From Halorubrum lipolyticum DSM 21995 (GTDB lineage: Archaea > Halobacteriota > Halobacteria > Halobacteriales > Haloferacaceae): 64,000 bases of DNA. The translations under genes were made by a program, and so were the position numbers. Within the stretch, counting starts at the first letter, position 1; the number at the start of each line of letters is the position of its first letter. The notes beneath the pieces are model-generated. The model made no database searches and had not been told where the DNA came from. It worked only from the letters and a program-made list of their open reading frames with translations. This document shows, in pieces, positions 35,131 through 44,274 of this stretch. The stretch spans positions 1 through 64,000 of the forward strand of contig NZ_AOJG01000028.1 in NCBI RefSeq assembly GCF_000337375.1. The letters are read 5' to 3'.

Positions 35131-35637
35131 CTAGCGGTCGTAGGATTCGAGAGCGTCTCGGAGTTCCGCGGCGGTGAAGTCTGACGCGAGCGTGACTATC
35201 TCTTGGAAATGTTCATACGTCTCTTGAAGCTCTTCGATCCGTTCGGACTCGGTCCCGCTATCGGCCGGTAGTTGCGCCTGCGCGCGTCGAATCGTCCGCA
35301 GCGTCGTCTGTATCTCCCGTAGGACGTACTGTTGGAACACGTCTTGGAGGCTGAACCAAATTTCCCGCTCGGCGGTATAGTGAACGCGTCGTCCGCCGCC
35401 CGCCGACGATCGGCGATGGATGAGTCCGATCCGCGTCAGTGTCCGGGTGACGTTGCTGATCGTCGATTTCGCGTAGCCGGTCTCGTCGACGAGCTCCGGG
35501 ATCGAGAGCGGTTCTTCGGAGAAGTATAACACACCGTAGATTCTGCCTGCGCTTCGACTGAGACCGTAGACTTCCGCCGACTGCTCCATCGACTCGATGA
35601 CTCGTTCGCGGGCGATGGCACGATCTTCGTCACTCAT
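35131..35637 (-). CDS. GbsR/MarR-family transcriptional regulator
   Basis: The 168-residue protein has a winged helix at about residues 22-95: AGRIYGVLYFSEEPLSIPELVDETGYAKSTISNVTRTLTRIGLIHRRSS shows the recognition helix (AKSTISNVTRTL) and GGGRRVHYTAE as the wing. A C-terminal coiled helix (about 100-165) gives dimerisation. This matches the GbsR/MarR type used for osmolyte and drug-resistance genes. I chose ATG 35637 (MSDEDRAIARER). It is divergent from the small HTH gene at 35780. Confidence 0.85.
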   Translation of the reverse strand: MSDEDRAIARERVIESMEQSAEVYGLSRSAGRIYGVLYFSEEPLSIPELVDETGYAKSTISNVTRTLTRIGLIHRRSSAGGGRRVHYTAEREIWFSLQDVFQQYVLREIQTTLRTIRRAQAQLPADSGTESERIEELQETYEHFQEIVTLASDFTAAELRDALESYDR

Positions 35638-35779
35638 GGATGTCCGTTGTCGACACAACGTGATGGGCAGTCTGTTGAGTCATACCTTCGCATTGGATTC
35701 CGTAAGTATTAAATTGTTTGATTCGTTTGTTCGGATAGAGCCGAATAAACTGAACAACTTGTCCCCGAAATCCCAAACC

Positions 35780-36124
35780 ATGGCCAGCGCCTTTCCACAC
35801 CAGCCTCCAGTCGCCCACGCTCCCCGTAAAGAAACGAACATTATCGTCGACCGAGAGGAGCCGACTGACGTGCTTCAGGTCCTGTCCTCCGAGTCGGCAC
35901 AGAAGATACTGGGTACGCTCAAGTCGGAGCCGAAAACGGCATCCGATATCGCCAAGTCTGTTGACCAATCGGTACAGAACGTCTCGTATCACCTCGAGCG
36001 GCTTTGCGAAGCGGACCTGATCACGCCGGTCGAGACGTGGTACTCCGAGAAGGGCCGCGAGATGACGGTGTATGCCCTGACCACCGAACAGCTCGTCGTC
36101 AGATTCCACGATAGCACTGACTGA
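35780..36124 (+). CDS. ArsR-like winged-HTH protein (114 aa)
   Basis: After a short disordered N-terminus, the protein has one winged helix (about residues 30-110): VLQVLSSESAQKILGTLKSEPKTASDIAKSVDQSVQNVSYHLERLCEADLITPVETWYSEKGREMTVYAL. The recognition helix is QNVSYHLERL and the wing is SEKGREMTVYAL. It has the common haloarchaeal one-domain form without an effector module. It is divergent from the GbsR-like gene, with a 142-base shared upstream region. Confidence 0.82.
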   Translation: MASAFPHQPPVAHAPRKETNIIVDREEPTDVLQVLSSESAQKILGTLKSEPKTASDIAKSVDQSVQNVSYHLERLCEADLITPVETWYSEKGREMTVYALTTEQLVVRFHDSTD

Positions 36125-36265
36125 CCGGCCCTGTCGATCCGAAATACGGACCATAACGCGTCTGTCACGTGTACTGTTTATTTGCCGAGAGGTCACTCTC
36201 GATGTCCGCTCGGCGTCTCGTCCGAAGCGTGCGCCAGTGTAGAGTTATACAGGTGGAATGACATC

Positions 36266-36312
36266 TTGACATCCTCCCCGCGCTGAAGCGCGAGGCTTTC
36301 TCCTCGATTCTC
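36266..36312 (-). mobile_element. IS200/IS605-family end remnant (inverted)
   Basis: TTGACATCCTCCCCGCGCTG and the following AAGCGCGAGG-CTTTCTCC form the inverted version of the haloarchaeal IS200/IS605 right end, with stem CGCGCT/AGCGCG. No TnpB code is left. It points the opposite way to the remnant at 30421-30536; between them lie 5.7 kb. Confidence 0.7.
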
Positions 36313-36351
36313 CGTAAATATAAAGCTGAACCAGCATCGGTCGCTGGACAT

Positions 36352-36873
36352 GTGAGTGGAAAGCGCGACTCACAACACGATTGGAGTCAGCTGGGATACG
36401 CCGGATCATCCGCGTATAAGCGAAAAATCTCCACTACAAGTCAGAATCTACGATCAGAAGCATCTCTACTCCATATTTCAGACGCTCATTTGGTCGGTCA
36501 CGGGTTGGCCCTCTATGGTCGTGATTTCACACCAGCCACCGAATGGGAGTCTACAAGGTGGTCACCAACTCCCCCACCCAGCGATCGGTTCGGTATCGTT
36601 GCTATCCACCAATCAGTCAATCCGATTAACAACAGCGACTGGCCCGAGTGTTCTGTCGATGATGTTCTCACCATGGTTGGACCTCATACTCATGTGGTTG
36701 CTTCTGGGCATCTCCATCGCACAGGTATCGATTGGAATGAGCAACTCCCATTCGTCCTCGGCGGGACAACAGAGCCCCAGCGAGCTCGCCAAGCTTCGAT
36801 TAAGCCCGTAGTCGGACTCTTCACCCGAGACGGGAATTCACTCGGGTATCGGCGGATTCAACTAACGACCTAA
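36352..36873 (+). pseudogene. Truncated metallophosphoesterase
   Basis: The frame (173 aa, GTG start) shows the first metal motif of calcineurin-like phosphoesterases, LLHISDAHL (about residue 41), and the late motifs VAIHQSVNP and VVASGHLHRTGID (about 117-125), ending LGYRRIQL. The middle motifs GDxxD and GNH(D/E) are missing, and the N-terminus abuts the IS remnant, so this is probably a deletion derivative of an intact enzyme. It overlaps the end of the convergent AddA-like gene by 4 bases. An intact relative would resemble DNA-repair nucleases of the Mre11/SbcD group; that is inference. Confidence 0.55.
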
Positions 36874-39800
36874 TGGTTAAGCGATTCAAATTCCGTCCAG
36901 ATTTCCTCGCGAATCTCTTTTTGTATCGACGCAACCGCAGCAGGTGACCACTCGACTGTCCATGCGTCATCGAGCGAGGTGAACACGAGTGAAACCCGGA
37001 CACTACGGCCAGTCTCCTGTTGGTTCAGCGCAATCGCATAGGCCTTCATCTGATTTTCGTAATACGCCGCGTCAGCTTCCAGTTCACCAGGGGTGACGTC
37101 GCCGGTCTTGTAGTCGATAATATGGTACGCGTCGGGGGTGATGATCAGGTGGTCGATCAATCCCGAGATCTCGCCGCGCTCGAACTCCGCTGTCACGTAC
37201 AACTCGTCGTACTGGTGCTCAACGTCGACGTCGGTGATTTGCTCGTCAACGTAGTCAATCCCGCGCTGGGCATGGGTGCTCACGCGGTTCTGGAGTTCGG
37301 GTGAGAGTGAGACCGTGGCACCCTCGTCAACAAGCGTCTGTTCCATAAGATGTGGCCAGTGGGTTTCAGGCGGCCGCAGTTCGCAGAGCCGATGCACCAT
37401 CTCGCCGAATACGCTCGCGTCGACGCCGTCCGGTTCGGCACTCGCTTCCTCTGTTGAGCGGCCATCTGTTTCACCCTCTTCGGTTGTTGATTCCTCTTCA
37501 CCGTCTCGACTCTCCGGACTCCTCTCGCTATCGTCGGTCTCTTCGACGTAGATGGTCCCCGTGTCTTCGTCGAACTGGAGTTCGCCATACTCCCCGAAGA
37601 GTGATGCGAGGTCAGTCGCCGAAAGCCGAAAGCTGACGTCTGGCTTGGGCGGACGCGGTGACAGTTCGACGTCAGGGTCGATATCGGGGTCAGGTTGCAC
37701 CTGTTCGGCTGGCGGTGTCGGGAGCGACACGGTGTACGCGCCGTCACCGTACGTACGCCGGACGTGGGTGTCGGAATCGAGGGCAGTACACACGTCTTCA
37801 GTGAGGAGTTCTGGTTGTACCCAGTCGCGCCAACTTGACGCAGACTCCGGGTCCGGCTCTTTGAGATCCGTCATCGTCGGCTCGTCGGCCTCTCCAGCCG
37901 ACTCGTGGAGGCCGCTCAAGAGGAGATGGTCTCGCGCTCGGGTACAGGCCACGTAGAGCACGCGTTTCTCTTCGGCACGTTCTTCGGCGCGCCGGCGCTC
38001 ACGAATCGCGTCACGCGCGATCGTATCCACCATCTCGAACGGGTCGTCTGGACTTGGTGCTTTCAGGCCGACTGCGTGCCGATCGCTAACCTGTTCGAAC
38101 TCGACTTGCCCGCTGCCCAGGGCTGCTTTGTCGTTGAACTCGCGGCCAATCCCCGGAACGACGACGAACGGGAACTCCATTCCCTTCGCGTCGTGGATCG
38201 TGAGGATTTGGACGCCCTCGCCGGTCGTGTCAGCCTCACTCTCCCGGCCGCCCAGCTCGATACGGCGTTCGATCCGATTCACGAGCGTCGTCAGACTGCG
38301 AACGCCATCGTCGCTCCAGCCGCGAAGCTGTTCGCGGAACTTCTCTACGTTCGCCATCGCCTGCTGTGGGCGTTCGTCGGCACTTACACTCACCAGATAG
38401 CCCGTCTCCTCCAGAATTCGCGTGAGATACGCAGCCCACGACCCGTCGAATCCGGCGGGGTCCTCGTCGCCAAGCCCTGCCATGTGACGCCACTCTCGGA
38501 GAGACTCATAGGTCGCTTGGAGCTCCTGATGCTCACTCGCCGCGAGTGCGGTCCATATCGAGTCGTCATGGAGTTTCAACCGGGCGAGGGTGTCGTCGGT
38601 GAGGCCGAACAGCGGCGACCGAAGCGCTGCGTAGAGTGCGCGTTCGTCACTCGGGTCGGCGAGCGCACGGAAGAGGTTCAACAGCGCGGTGATCTCCGTT
38701 GATTCGTAAAAGCCGATCCCGGACGCGACCGAATACGGGACCTCCGCCTCCTCTAACGCTCGCTCGTACTTTTTGAGGTGGGTGCGGCTACGGATGAGGA
38801 TGGCAATGTCGCTCGGTTCGATATCCCGCGGCGCCGCCGATTCGTCACTCTCCGTCTCTTCGCGACCACTCGGTCCGGTTTCGGTCGTTGGCTCACTTTC
38901 GCTGCTGTCGTCGTCCGGTTCGTCCGTCTCGGGATAGACCTGAACCGGTTCGGCGAGTATCTGGGAGAGCCGGGCGGCGAGCGCCATCGCCTCCAGTTCT
39001 GTGTCGTGCTCCGGCTCGGCTGTCGCAAACTCCGGGTAGTGACCGCAGTGGTGCTGTCTGAGGTCGGCATGGGTTGGCACCGTGAGATACTCCACAGTCC
39101 CGAGATCTGCCGGATCGTCGCGAGCGGCTGTCAGCGATTGGGGGGCCGCCTCGTAGGGCTCTCCGTCTTCGTCAAAGATGGCTTCGAAGAGTTCGTTGAT
39201 CGACTCTAACACCGCCGGTAGCGTTCGGAAGTTCGTCGAGAGTTGGTCGGAATCTTCGTGCCCTGTCCCCGTGCTTCGGGCATCTTGAGACACCTGCTCG
39301 AGCGTCGTGGCTGTTTCACGGAACTGCGTAACGTCGGCGTTCCGGAAGCGATAGATGCTCTGTTTGACGTCGCCGACGACAAACACGTTCTGGGCATCGA
39401 ACGTTTCGCCGTCGCTGGCCGTCAGGAGCTTGATGAGGTCCCACTGACGTGGATCCGTATCCTGAAACTCGTCGACCATCACGTACTCGAACTGCTCTCG
39501 TAACTCCTCGCGAATACCGGCGTTTTCAGGTGCTCGGAGGAAGTCGACGGTATAGGAGATCTGGTCCGTGAAGTCGACGGCGTTTTGCCGATCTTTCCGG
39601 TCCTCGTACTCAGAAGCCGCGATCTGAGTCAGCTCTGCGAGCGCTTGGACGAACGGGAAGCTGTTCAATTCGATCTCCAGATCCACGTTGACGGCGTACT
39701 CCTCGGGCCGGAGCGTCTCGACCAGTGTCTCGAATGCGCTGTCGAACTCCGTTTTTCGAGGATGGTCTCCCCACCGTGTGTTAGCCCCCGTATAGCCCGC

Positions 39801-40700
39801 GTAGCGTTCCCCACCCCCTGTGGTGAGGGCCATGCTGAGCTCTGCGATTGTCGACTGCTTGGTGCGGGATGGAACTCCATCGTCGTATCCTGATTCGAGT
39901 CGATCCACGACGTCTTCGGCACGCTGCCAGGTCCGTCCCCCAATCTTGATATCAGGAGGGTTCTCAACGAACTCGCGCAGGGTCGTGGCGGCGGCGACGA
40001 AGTCGGGATGGGCAAGCCGCTCGGCGGCGTCACTCGGATCGATCGGATGTAAGGCTGACTCAACGAACGAGATGTACTCCTCTTCCGTGGCATCTGCCCA
40101 GCGGTTAGCCCACTCGAGACTCTCGGGTCGCTCGCTTAGTACGTCGGTCAGGACATCTCGGAGCTGGCTCCGTGAGAACTGTCGGGCCAGCGTTTGCGTT
40201 GCCTCGTGCTCTTCGTATTCTTCGAGGACGGCCCCAACCGTGTTGTGGATTAGTGCGGTCGTCTCGTTTTCATCCAGCGTATCAAAGCCAGGGTCGACGG
40301 CGTCGATTGTCAACGCGTGTTCGCGGAGGAGCCGCGAACAGAACCCGTGGAGCGTGTGGATGTATCCTTGCTCGAGTTCGTCCGCAACCGTCCGCCAGGC
40401 ATCGAACTCCTCGACGTCGAGTGACTCAATGCGGTCCGTGATTTCCGTTCGGACGCTCTCCTCGAGATCGTTTGCCGCCCGCTCCGTGAACGTCGTCGTC
40501 AGGATATGCTCCGGTCCCAGCTGATCCTCACTGGGACCGTCATCGGGTTGGTCGGCGAGCGACTGTTCGATCATCGCCACGTATCGGGCGGTCAACGTGG
40601 TGGTCTTACCCGTTCCTGCCCCAGCCGTAAGCGTCACATTCCGATCAAGCGCATCGACGGCCCGTTGCTGCTCGTCGGTTAACTCCTCGTACGAGACCAT
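36870..40700 (-). CDS. AddA/RexA-like UvrD-type helicase with C-terminal PD-(D/E)XK nuclease
   Basis: The 1276-residue protein has the SF1 helicase core: Q-motif LTDEQQRAVDAL, Walker A TAGAGTGKTTTL (about 25-36), Walker B VMVDEFQDTDPRQWDL, motif III GDVKQSIYRFRNAD, then motifs IV-VI in the second half (ILTIHDAKGMEFPFVVVPG; VLYVACTRARDHLLLSG). A long acidic linker (about 1040-1100) leads to a RecB-type nuclease with GLIDHLIITP and YHIIDYKTGD (Asp...DYK) near 1200. This is the AddA/RexA layout: end-resecting helicase-nuclease for double-strand-break repair. Its start lies one base after the stop of the AddB-like gene, so both are one operon. The Ser/Thr/Glu-rich linker is haloarchaeal. Confidence 0.9.
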   Translation of the reverse strand: MVSYEELTDEQQRAVDALDRNVTLTAGAGTGKTTTLTARYVAMIEQSLADQPDDGPSEDQLGPEHILTTTFTERAANDLEESVRTEITDRIESLDVEEFDAWRTVADELEQGYIHTLHGFCSRLLREHALTIDAVDPGFDTLDENETTALIHNTVGAVLEEYEEHEATQTLARQFSRSQLRDVLTDVLSERPESLEWANRWADATEEEYISFVESALHPIDPSDAAERLAHPDFVAAATTLREFVENPPDIKIGGRTWQRAEDVVDRLESGYDDGVPSRTKQSTIAELSMALTTGGGERYAGYTGANTRWGDHPRKTEFDSAFETLVETLRPEEYAVNVDLEIELNSFPFVQALAELTQIAASEYEDRKDRQNAVDFTDQISYTVDFLRAPENAGIREELREQFEYVMVDEFQDTDPRQWDLIKLLTASDGETFDAQNVFVVGDVKQSIYRFRNADVTQFRETATTLEQVSQDARSTGTGHEDSDQLSTNFRTLPAVLESINELFEAIFDEDGEPYEAAPQSLTAARDDPADLGTVEYLTVPTHADLRQHHCGHYPEFATAEPEHDTELEAMALAARLSQILAEPVQVYPETDEPDDDSSESEPTTETGPSGREETESDESAAPRDIEPSDIAILIRSRTHLKKYERALEEAEVPYSVASGIGFYESTEITALLNLFRALADPSDERALYAALRSPLFGLTDDTLARLKLHDDSIWTALAASEHQELQATYESLREWRHMAGLGDEDPAGFDGSWAAYLTRILEETGYLVSVSADERPQQAMANVEKFREQLRGWSDDGVRSLTTLVNRIERRIELGGRESEADTTGEGVQILTIHDAKGMEFPFVVVPGIGREFNDKAALGSGQVEFEQVSDRHAVGLKAPSPDDPFEMVDTIARDAIRERRRAEERAEEKRVLYVACTRARDHLLLSGLHESAGEADEPTMTDLKEPDPESASSWRDWVQPELLTEDVCTALDSDTHVRRTYGDGAYTVSLPTPPAEQVQPDPDIDPDVELSPRPPKPDVSFRLSATDLASLFGEYGELQFDEDTGTIYVEETDDSERSPESRDGEEESTTEEGETDGRSTEEASAEPDGVDASVFGEMVHRLCELRPPETHWPHLMEQTLVDEGATVSLSPELQNRVSTHAQRGIDYVDEQITDVDVEHQYDELYVTAEFERGEISGLIDHLIITPDAYHIIDYKTGDVTPGELEADAAYYENQMKAYAIALNQQETGRSVRVSLVFTSLDDAWTVEWSPAAVASIQKEIREEIWTEFESLNH

Positions 40701-40701
40701 G

Positions 40702-43700
40702 TTACTCCGCCTCCACGACGTCTTCGAGATCGTGACTCCGAGCTTGTAGCGGCACGTACGCTGACGCGCCTGTGCCGTCGATTACATCGATAACCTCCTT
40801 CCGCTGGTGCGGGCGGACGTCACAGACGTGGGCGTAGTCACAGTAGCGACAGCCGGCGTCCGCCGGGTCGAGGACCGTCGGCTGGAATTGCCCCGCTTCG
40901 ATACCGGAGACGAGCTCCCCGAGGCGCCGTGGCGTCGTCTCCTCGATGAACTGGCGGAACGCCTCATGGGTCTCGAAGTATGGGTGGGAGTACCGGAGCA
41001 GCGGCGTGTCGACATCGTCGTCGCTTCCATAATAGACTGCCATCTCCTGTGAGGTGAGAAGTCCGCTACGAGAACTGACGGCACCCGGAGGCGCGACCTG
41101 GTAGTACGCGCCACCGACCACTTCGATATCGTCGAGTGCTGCTTCAGCCATCAACGCGTACAGTTGGAGTTGGAACTTCTGCCCGCTCAGCGCATCCGTT
41201 TCGCTGGGAATTGCGCTTCCGGTTTTGTAATCCCGGACGACCACCTGTGTCGGGTCTGTGCCCGGGACCGTCTCAACGCGGTCGATGAGCCCGTGTATTG
41301 GGACAGTGCCGTGTGGTGTCTCGATTGCTGCGGGGTCGTCGCTGAGTGGCGTGCCCGCGTCGTAGGGACTGCCGATCCGACCTTCGAACCACGTCGGTCG
41401 AGCGGTCGTTTTTCCGGGTTCTTCTGCCTCGTGATCGAGGAACCGATAGAACAGCCCTCGCGCAATTGGCCGACCGTTCCGTGTCTCACGGGGCCCGTAG
41501 TATGGATTCGTGTCTGGCGTTCCGAGTCCGGCGAGAACGGTCGTCAGCCATTCTCTTTGAAACGCTGTCTGAGCGTTATCGTCAAACGCATTGTCAAGCC
41601 GCTCGAGTCCGGTGTCGAGAAGTTGCTGTTGCCGTGTTTCGAAATCACCGCGTGGGTGAACTGGCTCGCCGTCGCTCGTCTGTAACGACCGGTAGTAGTG
41701 TTCGAGTACGTCGTGGATGTACGAGCCGCGGTCGCTCGCGTCGGGTTCCCGGGTTACGCGATCCGACGCTTCGATGCCGAGCACACGACGCATGTAGTAT
41801 TTGAACCCACAGGCGGCATACGTCTCCAAGCGACTCGGACTGTACGGCTCGCGGTCGAGCGTGTCGTGAATTTCAGAGACGGTCTCTGCTGTGAGCTGGC
41901 CGTCGTAGGACGTTAGTTCGGGACCTGCTCGTGCCGCGGCGCACGCAATCCCCGCTTGAATACGGGCCTGTTGTGCGGTGCTAACTGACCCGGCTTCGAC
42001 TGCTTCAGTGAGTAGGTCGTGAACTCGCGCTTCGGATGTCTCAGGGAGAGCGTCGCCGATCGCCCGGTGGATGTCTTCTGGGCATCCCGGTTCGCTGTCG
42101 GTTGGCGCAAGAGTCACCGCTGCGAGATCGACAAGCCGCCGCAGTTCAGTCAGGATGTCCGCTTCGGCGTGGGGGTCACCGCTCGCGCTCTGCTGGGGGA
42201 CGGAGAGCTGAACTGTTGGTGTCCGCCCGAGGAGGACACTCAGGTGATATCGCGCCTCTGTCGAGACATCGGTCTGTTCGAAGTCGGGATGTGCCTCGTA
42301 GATGGGCCGTGTAAAGGCCGTTTGCTCTGTCGCTGACGGGAAATGAGTCGCCGTGACGCCGAGAACGTACACGTGTTCGAACTCTCGGAGCGCACTCTCG
42401 GCGAGATTACAGACAACAACGCTCTCATCGGGCGGCCGGCTGCTCTGTTGGATCGAGACGCCATGGAGGGCGCGTTCGAGCCGGTCAACGCTGTCACCGA
42501 CCTCGAGATCTGCCAGCGGGGCTGTAAGCGTGAGTGTCTCGAGCACCCGGCCGAGACGCTCACGAGCGCGCAACTCACGCGCTCGAAGCGGCGATGCGAG
42601 GTCCTGTTCACCTTCCAGGGCGGCCGATACACCGAGACGCTCAAGCAGGGCGTCAAGTTGGGCGGGGAGATCCTCAAGTGGGGTCTCCGATAGGGTGCCA
42701 ATTTCCTGCGTTAGGCCGGTGATCGTTGCCGCAAGCTCGTCATCAACGTGTTCGAGCGTCGATTCAAGCTGATTCGTCTCAACCCTCGCTGTCACCCGGG
42801 CGAGTTCGTGGTAATCGAGCCCCTCCCCGGCTTCCGTCATAGTGACCAGTGGGTTCGTGAGGAGGTCGAGGAGCGTGTCGATGCGACGCGGTTCCTGTGT
42901 TAGTTGACAGACCGTCTGGACAACACCCCCGAGGGCCGTTTCGGTGAGTGGACTCTCGGTTTGGAGCGTGAACGGGAGCTCATACATCTCGAACGCTTCC
43001 CGCACCTGGTCAGCGTACTGGACCGGACTCGTGAGAACGACACCGATATCCTCGGCCGCCGTTCCCGTCGAGATTTGACTCCGGATATCGCGAGCCACGG
43101 CACGGATCTCATCGGGGACCGTTTCGGATTCGGTGAGCGTCAGATTCAGCGCCGCCGCGTTGATGTCACTGGTTGACGGCGATTGATCGGGGTGCCGGTA
43201 GAGACTGCGAGTGATGCGCCGTCGCATTTCGATCGTCGACGAGTCGGGCTCAGTGTGGTGTCGTCGAACGAAGTCCCGGTCGGCATACGTCTCGAGTGCC
43301 CGCGCGGCTCCCGCATCAACACCCGGAGCGGAGTCGTCGTCGATCTGCTTGGGGAGGAGCGCGATCGTTGGCCACGCGTCGACGAGTCGTTCGAGGAAGT
43401 CGGCTTCGAGCGCGTCAAATCGCGTGAACCCACCGAGCACGACGGCCTCAACAGAGGGAAACGCGTCTGTGAGCGATGTTTCCGCCGTCGTGGCGTGAGA
43501 CATCCGCTCGGTCCGGTACGTCTCTGGGAGTTCATCAGCAAGGATCGCGTGGCGGGCAGATTCGATCGCTTCGGCCAGCTCGGCGACGGCGTCCGCGCGG
43601 TCGCTCACGCCCTCTTGTTCGAGGCGCTGCCGCATTGCGTCCGGTGAGAGCAGTCCGGCGAACTCCAGTTCGGTGAACAGCGTCTCAGCCTCCTGTACGA

Positions 43701-44055
43701 GCCCTGATCGGGGGAACTCACCGCCAGTGTTGAGCGGATTCGTCGGCGACGAGATCCCTTCGACACCGAGTTCGACGAGTCGGAGGAGGAGTGGCCGGTC
43801 GACGTGGGTCACCCGACCCTTGTACTGGTCCAGTTCATAGTACCGTGAAACGAGATTGTCCAGCGTGTCGACACGGAGTCCTGCTGAGGGGCCGAACGCC
43901 GTCCAGCGGTCTTCCGTTGCGTCTTGTGGATGGTCCTGTTGGCCAATGTAGAGAATGCTGTCGGGCTGTGTCCCCACGCGATCAGAAAGAATGTCGAACG
44001 CTCGAGACTCGAGTTCAGGTAAATCAGGCCCAGTAAGTAACAGCCGGAGAGACAT
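40702..44055 (-). CDS. AddB/RexB-like nuclease-helicase subunit with predicted Fe-S cluster
   Basis: The 1117-residue protein matches AddB/RexB partners of AddA. It begins MSLRLLLTGPDLPELESRAF without a Walker A motif, like RexB, so it has no ATPase activity of its own. The C-terminus is a PD-(D/E)XK nuclease (VVVRDYKTGSAIPSE). Four cysteines, one in SRLETYAACGFKYYMRRVLGIE (near residue 755) and three in DAGCRYCDYAHVC (near 1075-1085), match the iron-sulfur staple of AddB nucleases. It would pair with the AddA-like protein. Archaea normally rely on HerA-NurA-Rad50-Mre11, so this pair is notable; a few haloarchaea carry it. Confidence 0.88.
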   Translation of the reverse strand: MSLRLLLTGPDLPELESRAFDILSDRVGTQPDSILYIGQQDHPQDATEDRWTAFGPSAGLRVDTLDNLVSRYYELDQYKGRVTHVDRPLLLRLVELGVEGISSPTNPLNTGGEFPRSGLVQEAETLFTELEFAGLLSPDAMRQRLEQEGVSDRADAVAELAEAIESARHAILADELPETYRTERMSHATTAETSLTDAFPSVEAVVLGGFTRFDALEADFLERLVDAWPTIALLPKQIDDDSAPGVDAGAARALETYADRDFVRRHHTEPDSSTIEMRRRITRSLYRHPDQSPSTSDINAAALNLTLTESETVPDEIRAVARDIRSQISTGTAAEDIGVVLTSPVQYADQVREAFEMYELPFTLQTESPLTETALGGVVQTVCQLTQEPRRIDTLLDLLTNPLVTMTEAGEGLDYHELARVTARVETNQLESTLEHVDDELAATITGLTQEIGTLSETPLEDLPAQLDALLERLGVSAALEGEQDLASPLRARELRARERLGRVLETLTLTAPLADLEVGDSVDRLERALHGVSIQQSSRPPDESVVVCNLAESALREFEHVYVLGVTATHFPSATEQTAFTRPIYEAHPDFEQTDVSTEARYHLSVLLGRTPTVQLSVPQQSASGDPHAEADILTELRRLVDLAAVTLAPTDSEPGCPEDIHRAIGDALPETSEARVHDLLTEAVEAGSVSTAQQARIQAGIACAAARAGPELTSYDGQLTAETVSEIHDTLDREPYSPSRLETYAACGFKYYMRRVLGIEASDRVTREPDASDRGSYIHDVLEHYYRSLQTSDGEPVHPRGDFETRQQQLLDTGLERLDNAFDDNAQTAFQREWLTTVLAGLGTPDTNPYYGPRETRNGRPIARGLFYRFLDHEAEEPGKTTARPTWFEGRIGSPYDAGTPLSDDPAAIETPHGTVPIHGLIDRVETVPGTDPTQVVVRDYKTGSAIPSETDALSGQKFQLQLYALMAEAALDDIEVVGGAYYQVAPPGAVSSRSGLLTSQEMAVYYGSDDDVDTPLLRYSHPYFETHEAFRQFIEETTPRRLGELVSGIEAGQFQPTVLDPADAGCRYCDYAHVCDVRPHQRKEVIDVIDGTGASAYVPLQARSHDLEDVVEAE

Positions 44056-44274
44056 ACTCTATCCGTTATCCGAGCAGGATATTAGTACCTCAAACGGTAG
44101 GATGATTGGAGCCTCTGGGGCCGTTGTAGAAAGGAAATCTCCCGCTGAATAACCAGAGATCAACCGCTTGTACTGGTCTATCTAACTATTCTGAGAGGAA
44201 GACGATAAAAATGATGGTGAACCGCGAGCGCCGCGGCTCGTGATCGGGGCGGACGCGGCGGCAGAACGGGGTGG

